28,620 nt of DNA from the NCBI GenBank assembly GCA_905211675.1, contig CAJMBP010000013.1:1-28620 (forward strand), written 5' to 3'. A program made the position numbers and the translations under genes. How positions within the stretch are numbered: position 1 is the stretch's first letter; each line of letters begins with the position of its first letter. Positions 15,929-22,996 of this stretch are shown here, in pieces. A model generated the notes under the pieces. That model was not told the origin of the DNA, did not search any database, and saw only the letters and a program-made list of their open reading frames with translations. The stretch is from an uncultured Oscillospiraceae bacterium (GTDB taxonomy: Bacteria > Bacillota > Clostridia > Oscillospirales > Acutalibacteraceae).

Positions 15929-16875
15929 AAATTTTAATTTCTGACTGCGCCACCCTGACGCAAAATAATGATTTATCACTCACCGTATTTGAAAAATACG
16001 GTGATGTTGTTTATAACCCCAACATATCGCAAAGCGAACTGCTCGACACGGCGGCAGGGTACGATATGATTTTATGCAATAAAACAATCATAGACAAAGC
16101 CGTTATTGAAAAGGCAAAAAATTTAAAATATATCGGCGTTTTTGCCACAGGCTATAATAACATCGACATTCAAGCGGCAAAAGAGCGCGGCATTACCGTT
16201 TGCAACGCCGGCAGTTATTCGACCTCTGCCGTGGCTCAACAGGTTTTTGCATATATTCTGAACCATTACTGCCAAATAAGCCGTTATAACGATTTTGTAA
16301 AAAGCGGCGGTTGGCAAAATTCCGAAATGTTTTCGGTGCTGTGCTACCCTACCGACGAACTGCAAGGCAAGACAATCGGCATTGTAGGTTACGGCAGTAT
16401 CGGCAAACGGGTAGCCGAAATCGCCCTTGCTTTTGATATGAATGTTTTGGTTTTCGCCCGCACACCGAAAGCTGACGGACGAGTTAAATTTGTATCTTTT
16501 GATGAGTTGTTAAAGCAGAGCGATATAGTAACGGTACATTGCCCTTTAAACGAGCAAAGCCGCGAAATGTTCGACGTCACTGCTTTTTCAAAAATGCGTG
16601 ACGGCGCCTTCTTTATAAACACGGCGCGCGGCGGAATTGTAAACGAGCAGGACCTTGCAAGCGCGCTTAAATCGGGCAAACTGTCGGGTGCGGCGATTGA
16701 TGTGCTGACAACCGAGCCTATGGCAAAAGACTGTGTGCTTTTAGGCGTTCCCAATTTAACCGTTACACCACACACCGCATGGGCGCCGATTGCCACACGA
16801 AAAAGGCTTATAGGCATTGTTGAGGATAATATTATTGCCTTTCTAAAAGGCAAACCAAAAAACACGGTATCATAA
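15925..16875 (+). CDS. D-isomer-specific 2-hydroxyacid dehydrogenase (glycerate dehydrogenase-like)
   Basis: This NAD-dependent dehydrogenase of 316 residues shows the dinucleotide motif GYGSIG (155-160) and the three catalytic residues of the family: Arg235 in NTARGG, Glu264 in TTEP and His283 in TPHTAWAP. FATGYNNID (73-81) is typical of the glycerate/hydroxypyruvate reductase branch, but the substrate (hydroxypyruvate, glyoxylate, phenylpyruvate or another 2-keto acid) cannot be decided from sequence. It is the last gene of the dnaX-recR run and is followed by a terminator. Confidence 0.88.
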   Translation: MKILISDCATLTQNNDLSLTVFEKYGDVVYNPNISQSELLDTAAGYDMILCNKTIIDKAVIEKAKNLKYIGVFATGYNNIDIQAAKERGITVCNAGSYSTSAVAQQVFAYILNHYCQISRYNDFVKSGGWQNSEMFSVLCYPTDELQGKTIGIVGYGSIGKRVAEIALAFDMNVLVFARTPKADGRVKFVSFDELLKQSDIVTVHCPLNEQSREMFDVTAFSKMRDGAFFINTARGGIVNEQDLASALKSGKLSGAAIDVLTTEPMAKDCVLLGVPNLTVTPHTAWAPIATRKRLIGIVEDNIIAFLKGKPKNTVS

Positions 16876-16892
16876 ATATTTACATATTACAA

Positions 16893-16930
16893 AAATTCCC
16901 CAAAACGATTATCTTTTGGGGAATTTGTTT
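16893..16930. terminator. Bidirectional intrinsic terminator
   Basis: Arms AAATTCCCCAAAA (16893-16905) and TTTTGGGGAATTT (16914-16926) form a perfect 13-bp stem with an 8-nt loop, followed by GTTTT on the plus strand and AATTTTTG on the minus strand. It serves the dehydrogenase gene and the convergent endonuclease IV-like gene. Confidence 0.9.
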
Positions 16931-16936
16931 TAAAAA

Positions 16937-17788
16937 CTATTTTATTGAATTATAATAATCCTTCATCTGCTTTACATCTTCAGCCTGTGTACCGTCAGAT
17001 TCGCAGATAAAGGTGGGGCTGCAGCCCTTTTGCACTACAAGGTCGATTACCGGCTCAAAATCAGGACCGTAAACGGTATCGGCAAAGGTAAGATGTCTCT
17101 TTTCGCCGCCTGTAGTATATTCGATTTTTGAAAAATGCGAATGAAAATTGCAAAGCCTCTCGTAACCCAAAGCATTTTCAATTTTATCAAACACGGTTTT
17201 ATAATCTTGCTTTGTTTTAAAATAGCCTAAATCACGCGCGTTAAGATGGCCGAAATCTATGCAGGGTATAAGCCGTTCATCAATTTTACAAAGAGCCAAA
17301 ACCTCATCCAAAGTGCCAAGCTGATTGACCTTACCCATAGTTTCGGGGCAGATATGAATATGACCGAGATTCTCGTTATCAAGCGCGTCAAGCGCTTTTT
17401 TCATGGTGTCTATGGCAAGTTCGAGCGCATCCTCACGGCTTATTTTACCGCAAGAGCCTGTGTGCACTACAATGCGGTTGCCTCCCATAAAATCTACGGC
17501 TCTTGCCGAAGACAAAATATAATTTATAGAGTTTAGCCGTTTATCCTCTTCAACCGAAGACATAGATATATAATACGGAGCGTGAAGCGACAGTGTTATG
17601 CCCTTTTCTGACGCAAGCTTACCGAGCTCACGGGCCTTATCCTCGCCGATATTTACTCCCCTGCCGCATTGATATTCGAATGCATCAAGACCCATACGCT
17701 CTATGTATTCAGGTACTTGCAGACTGCCTTTATAGCCCATTTCAAAAAAGCTGTTAGAATTGCCCGCGGGGCCGAATTTTGCTGACAT
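16937..17788 (-). CDS. Endonuclease IV-like TIM-barrel protein
   Basis: This 283-residue protein belongs to the AP endonuclease family 2 (Nfo/xylose isomerase-like TIM barrel), whose characterised members cut DNA at abasic sites using three zinc ions. Most metal ligands can be matched to E. coli Nfo: His69 (LHAPYY), His109 (VVHTGS), Glu149 (CPETMG), Asp178 and His181 (DFGHLN), His216 (NFHSH), His232 and Glu263 (ICESDG). The Asp of Nfo's Asp-Arg-His trio (Asp229) appears as Lys in EKRHLTF. I recall the same change in similar clostridial proteins, so it is probably a subfamily trait rather than damage, but it makes the DNA repair role less certain. The gene lies 2 bp after yqeG and shares its transcript. 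Confidence 0.78.
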   Translation of the reverse strand: MSAKFGPAGNSNSFFEMGYKGSLQVPEYIERMGLDAFEYQCGRGVNIGEDKARELGKLASEKGITLSLHAPYYISMSSVEEDKRLNSINYILSSARAVDFMGGNRIVVHTGSCGKISREDALELAIDTMKKALDALDNENLGHIHICPETMGKVNQLGTLDEVLALCKIDERLIPCIDFGHLNARDLGYFKTKQDYKTVFDKIENALGYERLCNFHSHFSKIEYTTGGEKRHLTFADTVYGPDFEPVIDLVVQKGCSPTFICESDGTQAEDVKQMKDYYNSIK

Positions 17789-17790
17789 AG

Positions 17791-18291
17791 TTATACCTCG
17801 TAATCTTTTATATTGTAATGCTTGTATATTTTTTTCTCTAAGTTGCGGCGAATTTTGAAGCTCAAGCCGTCTTCAAGTTTAATAGGTGTTAACAAAACGG
17901 TTTTTACGCCTACAATATTGCCGCCTAAAACATCGGTAAAAATCTGGTCGCCCACAATGGCAACATTTTTTCGCTTTTCGCCCAATGCCCTTACGCCGCG
18001 CAGATAGCCCATGGGCAGCGGTTTACAGCCAAGGCTTATAAAAGGCAGTGATATACGGGCGGCAAAAGGCTCAATGCGTTTTCTTTTTGAATTTGACAGC
18101 ACCATCAGCTTTATACCGTTTTTATTCATGCGGTCAATCCATTCGAGCAAACCCTCGGTTAAAGCTTGACCGTGGTGTGTTGACATAGTGTTGTCAACAT
18201 CTAAAAGCAACGCCTTAATATTAAATTTATTTAAAATTTCAACGGTAATATCGGTTATACCGTGAAGCTTAATATTTGGTTTAAGTAACAT
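17791..18291 (-). CDS. yqeG: YqeG family HAD IIIA-type phosphatase
   Basis: This 166-residue protein has HAD motif I (LLLDVDNTM, Asp31 and Asp33), motif II (VLSNSK, 64-69), Lys90 in SLGCKPLP and motif IV GDQIFTD (114-120), in the arrangement of YqeG of Bacillus and of plant phosphatidylglycerophosphate phosphatases. A role in dephosphorylating phosphatidylglycerophosphate or another small phosphate is therefore possible but unproven. A GGAG site lies 9 nt before the ATG. The rpsU terminator ends only a few bases upstream of this site and no promoter is visible between, so expression probably relies on read-through from rpsU. Confidence 0.88.
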   Translation of the reverse strand: MLLKPNIKLHGITDITVEILNKFNIKALLLDVDNTMSTHHGQALTEGLLEWIDRMNKNGIKLMVLSNSKRKRIEPFAARISLPFISLGCKPLPMGYLRGVRALGEKRKNVAIVGDQIFTDVLGGNIVGVKTVLLTPIKLEDGLSFKIRRNLEKKIYKHYNIKDYEV

Positions 18292-18306
18292 TTTAATTTC
18301 TCCGTT

Positions 18307-18348
18307 AAAAATTAAAAAGGCGACAAGGGAGTTCCCTAATCGCCTTTT
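18307..18348 (-). terminator. Intrinsic terminator after rpsU
   Basis: On the minus strand AAAAGGCGA (18340-18348) pairs with TCGCCTTTT (18315-18323). An inner AGGGA/TCCCT stem (18326-18337) lies inside the loop, and TTTTTAATTTTT follows. It is 12 bp after the rpsU stop and just upstream of yqeG. Confidence 0.85.
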
Positions 18349-18360
18349 AAGTGCCGTAAA

Positions 18361-18537
18361 TTAGCGGAACTTTCTCTTGCGAGCAGCTTCCGACTTCTTC
18401 TTACGCTTTACAGAGGGCTTTTCGTAGTGCTCTCTTTTACGAACTTCTTGAATAACGCCGTCCTTAGCGGTCTGACGCTTAAAGCGACGAAGCGCATTAT
18501 CGAGTGATTCATTTTCTTTAACTTTTACCTGACTCAT
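18361..18537 (-). CDS. rpsU: 30S ribosomal protein S21
   Basis: This is the small basic ribosomal protein S21 (58 residues), which helps messenger RNA engage the 30S subunit. The sequence from VKVKENESLDNALRRFKR through REHYEKPSVKRKKK to the basic tail KRKFR is typical. The frame opens 7 codons earlier, but GGAGGG lies 7 nt before the ATG at 18537 and is inside that extension, so the short form is chosen. Confidence 0.96.
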   Translation of the reverse strand: MSQVKVKENESLDNALRRFKRQTAKDGVIQEVRKREHYEKPSVKRKKKSEAARKRKFR

Positions 18538-18587
18538 TAACATTCCCTCCCTCCGCAAAAGTGCAGGGGTATAAACTTACAAATGTC

Positions 18588-18617
18588 ATTATACTATAAT
18601 CGGGCAGGTAATGTCAA
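18588..18617 (-). promoter_or_regulatory. Promoter of rpsU
   Basis: On the minus strand a perfect TTGACA (18612-18617) and a perfect TATAAT (18588-18593) are 18 bp apart, with a leader of about 45 nt before the rpsU ATG. It lies just beyond the end of ligA. Confidence 0.82.
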
Positions 18618-18627
18618 GAGTATATTT

Positions 18628-20598
18628 TTAAATTAACATATTTTTAAAATCTGCCTCGTCGATCACCGCAACACCCAAGGCATTTGCCTTTTCAAGCTTA
18701 CTGCCCGCTTCTTCGCCTGCAAGCACATAGGTTGTTTTTTTAGATACCGAACCCGAAACCTTACCACCGAAGGATTCAATAATTTCTGTTGCCGCAGAGC
18801 GTGTATATGTCGGCAATGTGCCGGTAAGAACAAATGTCATTCCCGCAAAGCGGTTATCCGATATTTTTTTAGTTGACTTGGTATTAACGCCCAATTCTTT
18901 CAATCGGCTTATCATATCACGGTTTTCTTCGACTTCAAAATATTCCAAAGCGGAGTTTGCAAGAACCGTTCCAAAGCCTTCTATTGACTCTAATTCTTCA
19001 CGGCTTGCCGCAATAAGCGCGTCAATATCCGCAAATCTGTCGGCAAGCAGCTTTGCCGCCTTTGTGCCTATATGCCTTATTCCCAAAGCCGTAATAAGCT
19101 TTGACAAATCGTTGCCCTTTGATTTTTCTATATTCTCAAACATATTCCGAGCAGATTTTTCGCCTATTCGGTCAAGTTCTTTCACCCTGTCAAAATCGAG
19201 GGTGTAAAGGTCAACTATGTTATGCACAAGGTCTGCGTCAACCAGCTGTTCAAGCACGGCTGGGCCCAAGCCCTCAATGTCCATAGCGTCGCGCGAGGTA
19301 AAATGTATAAGATTGCGAAGTAGCTGCGCGGGGCAATCTGAATTAGTGCAACGAATTACCGCCTCACCCTCTTCTCTGAACACGGGCGCATTACAAGACG
19401 GGCAGTGTGTCGGCATTTTAAACACAACCGAATTTTCACAGTGCTTACTTACCGCCAAAACCTCGGGTATAATCTCGCCGGCTTTGCGCACAACAATTGT
19501 GTCGCCTATGCCTATTTGCTTCTCGTTTATAAAATCTTCGTTATGAAGCACAGCTCTGCTGACTGTTGTTCCCGCAAGCTGTATAGGCTCAAACTCTGCC
19601 GTGGGGGTCAGCGCCCCTGTTCTGCCTACATTTATTTCAATATTTTTAAGCACAGTCTCTTTTTCTTCGGGCGGATATTTAAACGCCACCGCCCAACGGG
19701 GATACTTTGCCGTACTGCCGAGCTCTTTACGGTAAGCAAGGTTATCGACCTTTATTACAGCGCCGTCAATGTCAAACTCGAAGCTGCCGCGGTTTTCGCC
19801 TATGCGGTTTACTTCGCCGATAGCCTCGTCAATGGTTTTGCATTTGGTGTAAAAAGGCAAAACATTAAAGCCAAGCCCTTTCAGAAAGTCGAGCGTTTCT
19901 ATGTGAGAGTTAAAGCTTTTGCCTTCAATGCTTTGAACATTAAAAACAAATATATCAAGCCCTCGGCTTGCCGTTACCGCGCTGTTTTTTTGGCGCAAAG
20001 ACCCTGCCGCCGCATTGCGCGGGTTTTTTGCCGGCTGTTCACCCAAAAGCTCCTGCCTTTCAACAAGTCTTAGAAAAGATTTTTTGGGCATATAAACCTC
20101 GCCGCGCACCTCTAAATCTCCGTCAAAATCAATGCTTTTCGGTATCGACTCAATCTGCAAAAGATTAGCGGTTACATCTTCGCCCGTATTGCCGTCACCG
20201 CGGGTAGAGCCTCGTGCAAAGCGGCCGCCCGAATATTCAAGCGAAACAGAAAGGCCGTCAATTTTAGGTTCTACCGAAAATACCGTTTCTTTTGTATTAA
20301 TCTTGCCGCCGAACTCACGCAGTTCATCAATGCTGAAAACATCCTGTAAGCTTTCCATTTTAACCGCATGCACAACAGGGTCAAAAAGCTTTAATGCAGT
20401 GCCGCCCACCTTTTGCGTAGGTGAATCGGGTGTTATAAGCTCGGGGTATTCCTTTTCGATTGCTTTAAGCTCACGCGTAAGCGCGTCATATTCAAAATCG
20501 GATATTTCAGGCGAATCCTGATTATAATAAAGCTCGTTGTGATACCTTATTTCTTTTGTAAGTTGCGCCGCTCTTTTTTTTGCCTGTTTAAATTCCAT
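18628..20598 (-). CDS. ligA: NAD-dependent DNA ligase LigA
   Basis: LigA seals nicks during replication and repair. The 656 residues contain the NAD-binding domain Ia (YYNQDSPEISDFEYD), the adenylated lysine Lys112 in KIDG, the OB-fold region, a zinc finger (Cys399, Cys402, Cys417, Cys422), helix-hairpin-helix repeats (about 440-570) and a C-terminal BRCT domain (from about 580, FVLTGTLPTYTR). The frame opens 26 codons further upstream, but AGGAGG lies 7 nt before the ATG at 20598 and MEFKQAKKRAAQL fits the family start. It follows yunB by 13 bp. Confidence 0.96.
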   Translation of the reverse strand: MEFKQAKKRAAQLTKEIRYHNELYYNQDSPEISDFEYDALTRELKAIEKEYPELITPDSPTQKVGGTALKLFDPVVHAVKMESLQDVFSIDELREFGGKINTKETVFSVEPKIDGLSVSLEYSGGRFARGSTRGDGNTGEDVTANLLQIESIPKSIDFDGDLEVRGEVYMPKKSFLRLVERQELLGEQPAKNPRNAAAGSLRQKNSAVTASRGLDIFVFNVQSIEGKSFNSHIETLDFLKGLGFNVLPFYTKCKTIDEAIGEVNRIGENRGSFEFDIDGAVIKVDNLAYRKELGSTAKYPRWAVAFKYPPEEKETVLKNIEINVGRTGALTPTAEFEPIQLAGTTVSRAVLHNEDFINEKQIGIGDTIVVRKAGEIIPEVLAVSKHCENSVVFKMPTHCPSCNAPVFREEGEAVIRCTNSDCPAQLLRNLIHFTSRDAMDIEGLGPAVLEQLVDADLVHNIVDLYTLDFDRVKELDRIGEKSARNMFENIEKSKGNDLSKLITALGIRHIGTKAAKLLADRFADIDALIAASREELESIEGFGTVLANSALEYFEVEENRDMISRLKELGVNTKSTKKISDNRFAGMTFVLTGTLPTYTRSAATEIIESFGGKVSGSVSKKTTYVLAGEEAGSKLEKANALGVAVIDEADFKNMLI

Positions 20599-20611
20599 TT
20601 TTATCCTCCTG

Positions 20612-21298
20612 TCAGTCAAGGTCACCGAAGTTAAATATTTCATCTGCCAAATCGTTGTTTGGGTATTCGATGACATTTGTGTATGAATCAGGCACCGTGC
20701 CCGAAATCACCGTTTGAGCCGCAAGCGCCTTTGTTGACACATCAAAACCGTCTGTGCAGCCAATCATCAGCACACTTGTCTTTATGTCAATATTTATAAT
20801 TATTTGATGCAGTACATTGTTTATTCCCGCCGATGTAAACTTGCTTTCAAAATCTAAAATTGCCGTTTCGGTAAGCTGCATTTTAAATCTGACATTGGGT
20901 CCGTAGCCCGTGGTGTATTCGTTTCCGAAAAGAGTACCTAACGGTACAAATAAATCGTATTTATTGTTTTCGGCTATGATGCGTGCAAGTTCGTTTGAAA
21001 TTTGGCTTTTAAGCAGGTTAACCTTTTCAATATCAATTTCAATGCCCGTAATCACGCCGTCATCTTGCCTTGATACATTTGATATGTCCGAATATGAAAT
21101 ATTGTTTTTCTCTATTATATTAAGCACGGCGGTATTTGCCGCATTTAAAACAATTGTTTCGGCCTCGCTTTTGGCGTATGTAAAAACAAACGGCTTCACG
21201 CTTATAAAACATCCAATAAATATAACACAAAGGCACAAAAGCACAATAAACCAACGCCGTGCCACCGAAAAAGTATGTCTTTTTCTTAAATGCCTCAT
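20612..21298 (-). CDS. yunB: Sporulation protein YunB
   Basis: This 228-residue protein has a basic N-terminus (RHLRKRH), one membrane helix at about 16-37, and a periplasm- or forespore-facing body with AKSEAETIVLNAANTAV and the PLGTLFG and GYGPNV motifs of YunB. In Bacillus yunB is under mother-cell sporulation control and is needed for proper spore formation; the biochemical role is unknown. Its presence is good evidence that this organism, or its recent ancestor, forms endospores. GGGGGTG lies 5 nt before the ATG. It is placed between a PAQR protein and ligA, so housekeeping transcription may also reach it. Confidence 0.9.
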   Translation of the reverse strand: MRHLRKRHTFSVARRWFIVLLCLCVIFIGCFISVKPFVFTYAKSEAETIVLNAANTAVLNIIEKNNISYSDISNVSRQDDGVITGIEIDIEKVNLLKSQISNELARIIAENNKYDLFVPLGTLFGNEYTTGYGPNVRFKMQLTETAILDFESKFTSAGINNVLHQIIINIDIKTSVLMIGCTDGFDVSTKALAAQTVISGTVPDSYTNVIEYPNNDLADEIFNFGDLD

Positions 21299-21346
21299 TT
21301 TAACACCCCCACTTTATTTTACGAAAAAGCAGGTCAGGTGTGAGTG

Positions 21347-22018
21347 TCAGATTACATAAAACAAAATGCAAATAAAGTGCATAAGGCTTGCAAGCACAAC
21401 AAATATATGAAACACCGAGTGCATATACCTTACCTTTGCGCCGATGCCGAAAAGAACCGCACCTATTGTGTACATTATTCCTCCGCCGAGCAACCACATA
21501 AAGCCCCAAAAGGTCAGCGCCCTGTAAACCGGAACAACGGTAAGAATAATGCACCAGCCCATCCCTATATAACAAATCATTGAAAAAACATTATACTTTT
21601 TAAGGTCGATTGCGGTGAGTGTTATGGCAAGCGCCGCAATACCCCAAACAACGCCGAAAACCGTCCAGGCTATGGCAGGGTTAGTGCGCCTTACCAATGA
21701 AAGCATAATTGGAGTATATGTGCCCGCAATCATAAAATAAATTGTGCAGTGGTCAATCACCTGCAAAACTTTTTTTGCCATAGTGTGCTTAACCCCGTGG
21801 TAAACGCTTGACATTGTAAAAAGCGAAATAACCGATGCGCCGTATATTGCCGATGATACCACGCCCCATACATTATGATGTAGTGCCGACACAATAACGC
21901 AAATTACAAGATAAACAATGCCGAGCCCGCCGCCTATAATGTGTGTTACCATATTAAAAACTTCTTCACCGTTTGTATAGTCGGGGAGTATTCTGTCAAT
22001 AAGTTTAGTGCGTTTCAT
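21347..22018 (-). CDS. Hemolysin III/PAQR family membrane protein
   Basis: The 223-residue protein has seven hydrophobic segments and the family landmarks NMVTHIIGG, SSVYHG with a metal-type His, DHCTIYFMIAGTYTP in the middle and HSVFH near the C-terminus. These put it in the YqfA/hemolysin III branch of PAQR proteins, related to adiponectin receptors; many are thought to be zinc-dependent membrane hydrolases, though the bacterial role is not established. The frame opens 20 codons upstream, but MKRTKLIDRILPDYTNGEE is the usual start and AAAGG lies 7 nt before it; the longer form would run through the -10 box. Confidence 0.9.
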   Translation of the reverse strand: MKRTKLIDRILPDYTNGEEVFNMVTHIIGGGLGIVYLVICVIVSALHHNVWGVVSSAIYGASVISLFTMSSVYHGVKHTMAKKVLQVIDHCTIYFMIAGTYTPIMLSLVRRTNPAIAWTVFGVVWGIAALAITLTAIDLKKYNVFSMICYIGMGWCIILTVVPVYRALTFWGFMWLLGGGIMYTIGAVLFGIGAKVRYMHSVFHIFVVLASLMHFICILFYVI

Positions 22019-22049
22019 AGTTAAACCTTTCAAAAAAATTGCCTTAAAT

Positions 22050-22078
22050 ATTATATCATATTTTTTCAAGCTTTTCAA
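22050..22078 (-). promoter_or_regulatory. Promoter of the hemolysin III-yunB-ligA genes
   Basis: On the minus strand TTGAAA (22073-22078) and TATAAT (22050-22055) are 17 bp apart, directly downstream of the dut terminator. Confidence 0.7.
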
Positions 22079-22087
22079 TCAATACAC

Positions 22088-22130
22088 AAAAAATCACAGC
22101 ACCCGCTTTTTGCAGGTGCTGTGATTTTTT
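22088..22130 (-). terminator. Intrinsic terminator of dut
   Basis: AAAAAATCACAGCACC (22088-22103) and GGTGCTGTGATTTTTT (22115-22130) are perfect 16-nt complements with an 11-nt loop. The T-run works for dut on the minus strand; the palindrome is symmetric enough to stop plus-strand transcription too. Confidence 0.9.
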
Positions 22131-22142
22131 GTATAATCGATA

Positions 22143-22583
22143 TTACTTTGTGCCCGTTGAGCCAAAGCCGCCTGCGGCACGCTCGGTCTCTTCAAGAGTA
22201 TCACATTCGGTAAATTCCGCTTTAATATACGGCATTATTACCATTTGAGCCACACGCTCGCCGCCTGCGATTTCCTGAACCTCGGTCGAATGGTTGTGAA
22301 TCGCCACCATTATTTCGCCGCGGTAATCGCTGTCGATAACACCCACCTTGTTAGCGGGAGCCAAGCCGCGCTTGGTTGCAATGCCGCTGCGTGCAAAAAT
22401 AAAGCCCGCATAACCGTCGGGTATCTGCATAGCGATACCTGTATGAATTAAAACTGTCTCATTAGGCTTTATTGCAACGGCACCGTTTGGCAGTGCGTAT
22501 AAATCAGCACCTGCGGCACAATCAGTGCCGTAAGTAGGAACAATAGCGTAACTGTTAAGCTTAACAAATTTTACGGTAGACAT
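22143..22583 (-). CDS. dut: dUTP diphosphatase
   Basis: Dut hydrolyses dUTP to dUMP, keeping uracil out of DNA and supplying thymidylate synthesis. The 146 residues include the five trimeric dUTPase motifs: GADLYA (25-30), ARSGIA (64-69), GVIDSDYRGE with the catalytic Asp84 (81-90), GERVAQ and the P-loop-like RAAGGFGSTG (135-144). A TTG three codons earlier could extend the protein, but AAGGTGG fits the ATG at 22583 better. It has its own promoter and terminator, so it is transcribed alone. Confidence 0.95.
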   Translation of the reverse strand: MSTVKFVKLNSYAIVPTYGTDCAAGADLYALPNGAVAIKPNETVLIHTGIAMQIPDGYAGFIFARSGIATKRGLAPANKVGVIDSDYRGEIMVAIHNHSTEVQEIAGGERVAQMVIMPYIKAEFTECDTLEETERAAGGFGSTGTK

Positions 22584-22626
22584 AATAAACAACCACCTTG
22601 AAAATAGTTTTTTACATTACAAAAGC

Positions 22627-22655
22627 ATTATATCATACCGCAGTTTATAGTGCAA
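22627..22655 (-). promoter_or_regulatory. Promoter of dut
   Basis: On the minus strand TTGCAC (22650-22655) and a perfect TATAAT (22627-22632) are separated by 17 bp, about 45 bp ahead of the dut ATG. Confidence 0.75.
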
Positions 22656-22743
22656 GAATTTTTGATTTGGATATGGTTTTCGTAAGAAATTTCACTAGAA
22701 CCAATAAATCTGCCATCGAATACATTTCATTCAAATTTCAATC

Positions 22744-22785
22744 TGCACGTTCGGATTGACTGTATCACTTGCGTGCAATACAGTC
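22744..22785. repeat. Two interleaved inverted repeats
   Basis: TGCACG (22744-22749) is complementary to CGTGCA (22772-22777), and GACTGTAT (22758-22765) to ATACAGTC (22778-22785). The arms interleave in the order A-B-A'-B', with A' and B' directly adjacent, so the two stems cannot form as simple separate hairpins: they are alternatives or make a pseudoknot. Confidence 0.6.
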
Positions 22786-22804
22786 CGACCGAGAGTTTGT
22801 GTCA

Positions 22805-22851
22805 ATGACCGATTATATTACTGATTTTTGGAAACAATCAAAATCGGTCAT
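22805..22851. repeat. 10-bp inverted repeat
   Basis: ATGACCGATT (22805-22814) and AATCGGTCAT (22842-22851) are perfect complements around a 27-nt spacer that itself has a short TGATT/AATCA pair. There is no T-tract on either strand, so it is not a terminator. Confidence 0.6.
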
Positions 22852-22887
22852 AAATTGTTTTGAATCTGTTTGCGAGCGACAAAAAAT

Positions 22888-22945
22888 TGATTGTTTGTTT
22901 GTAATATTGCACGAAATTGATTGAATTTGATTGAAAATGATTGAA
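22888..22945. promoter_or_regulatory. Phased TGATTGAA repeats, likely FruR operator
   Basis: Three exact copies of TGATTGAA start at 22918, 22928 and 22938, a period of exactly 10 bp, and a near copy TGATTGTT starts at 22888, also in phase. The last copy overlaps the -35 of the fru promoter. DeoR-family repressors commonly bind short direct repeats near their own promoters, so autoregulation by the first gene of the operon is the simplest reading. Confidence 0.7.
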
Positions 22946-22969
22946 AATGTTTTTTTATTATGTTATACT
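22941..22969 (+). promoter_or_regulatory. Promoter of the fru operon
   Basis: TTGAAA (22941-22946) and TATACT (22964-22969) are 17 bp apart, with the regulator's ATG about 28 bp beyond the -10. No other promoter is seen before the end of ptsI. Confidence 0.78.
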
Positions 22970-22996
22970 GTGCTTGTAAAACAAAGGGGGATTAAA

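Larger units (their letters stand above)
22656..22887. other. Intergenic region upstream of the fru operon
   Basis: About 230 bp lie between the divergent dut and fru promoter regions. I see no recognised gene. The stretch holds two sets of inverted repeats (listed separately) and a 39-codon open frame at 22805-22924 without a convincing ribosome binding site. No known riboswitch class is recognised. Confidence 0.6.

Noticed and set aside
22805..22924. A 39-codon open frame (MTDYITDFWKQ...) upstream of the fru promoter
   Set aside because: No convincing ribosome binding site, no recognised homologue, and it coincides with the inverted repeats that better explain the sequence. It runs through the operator-like repeats.
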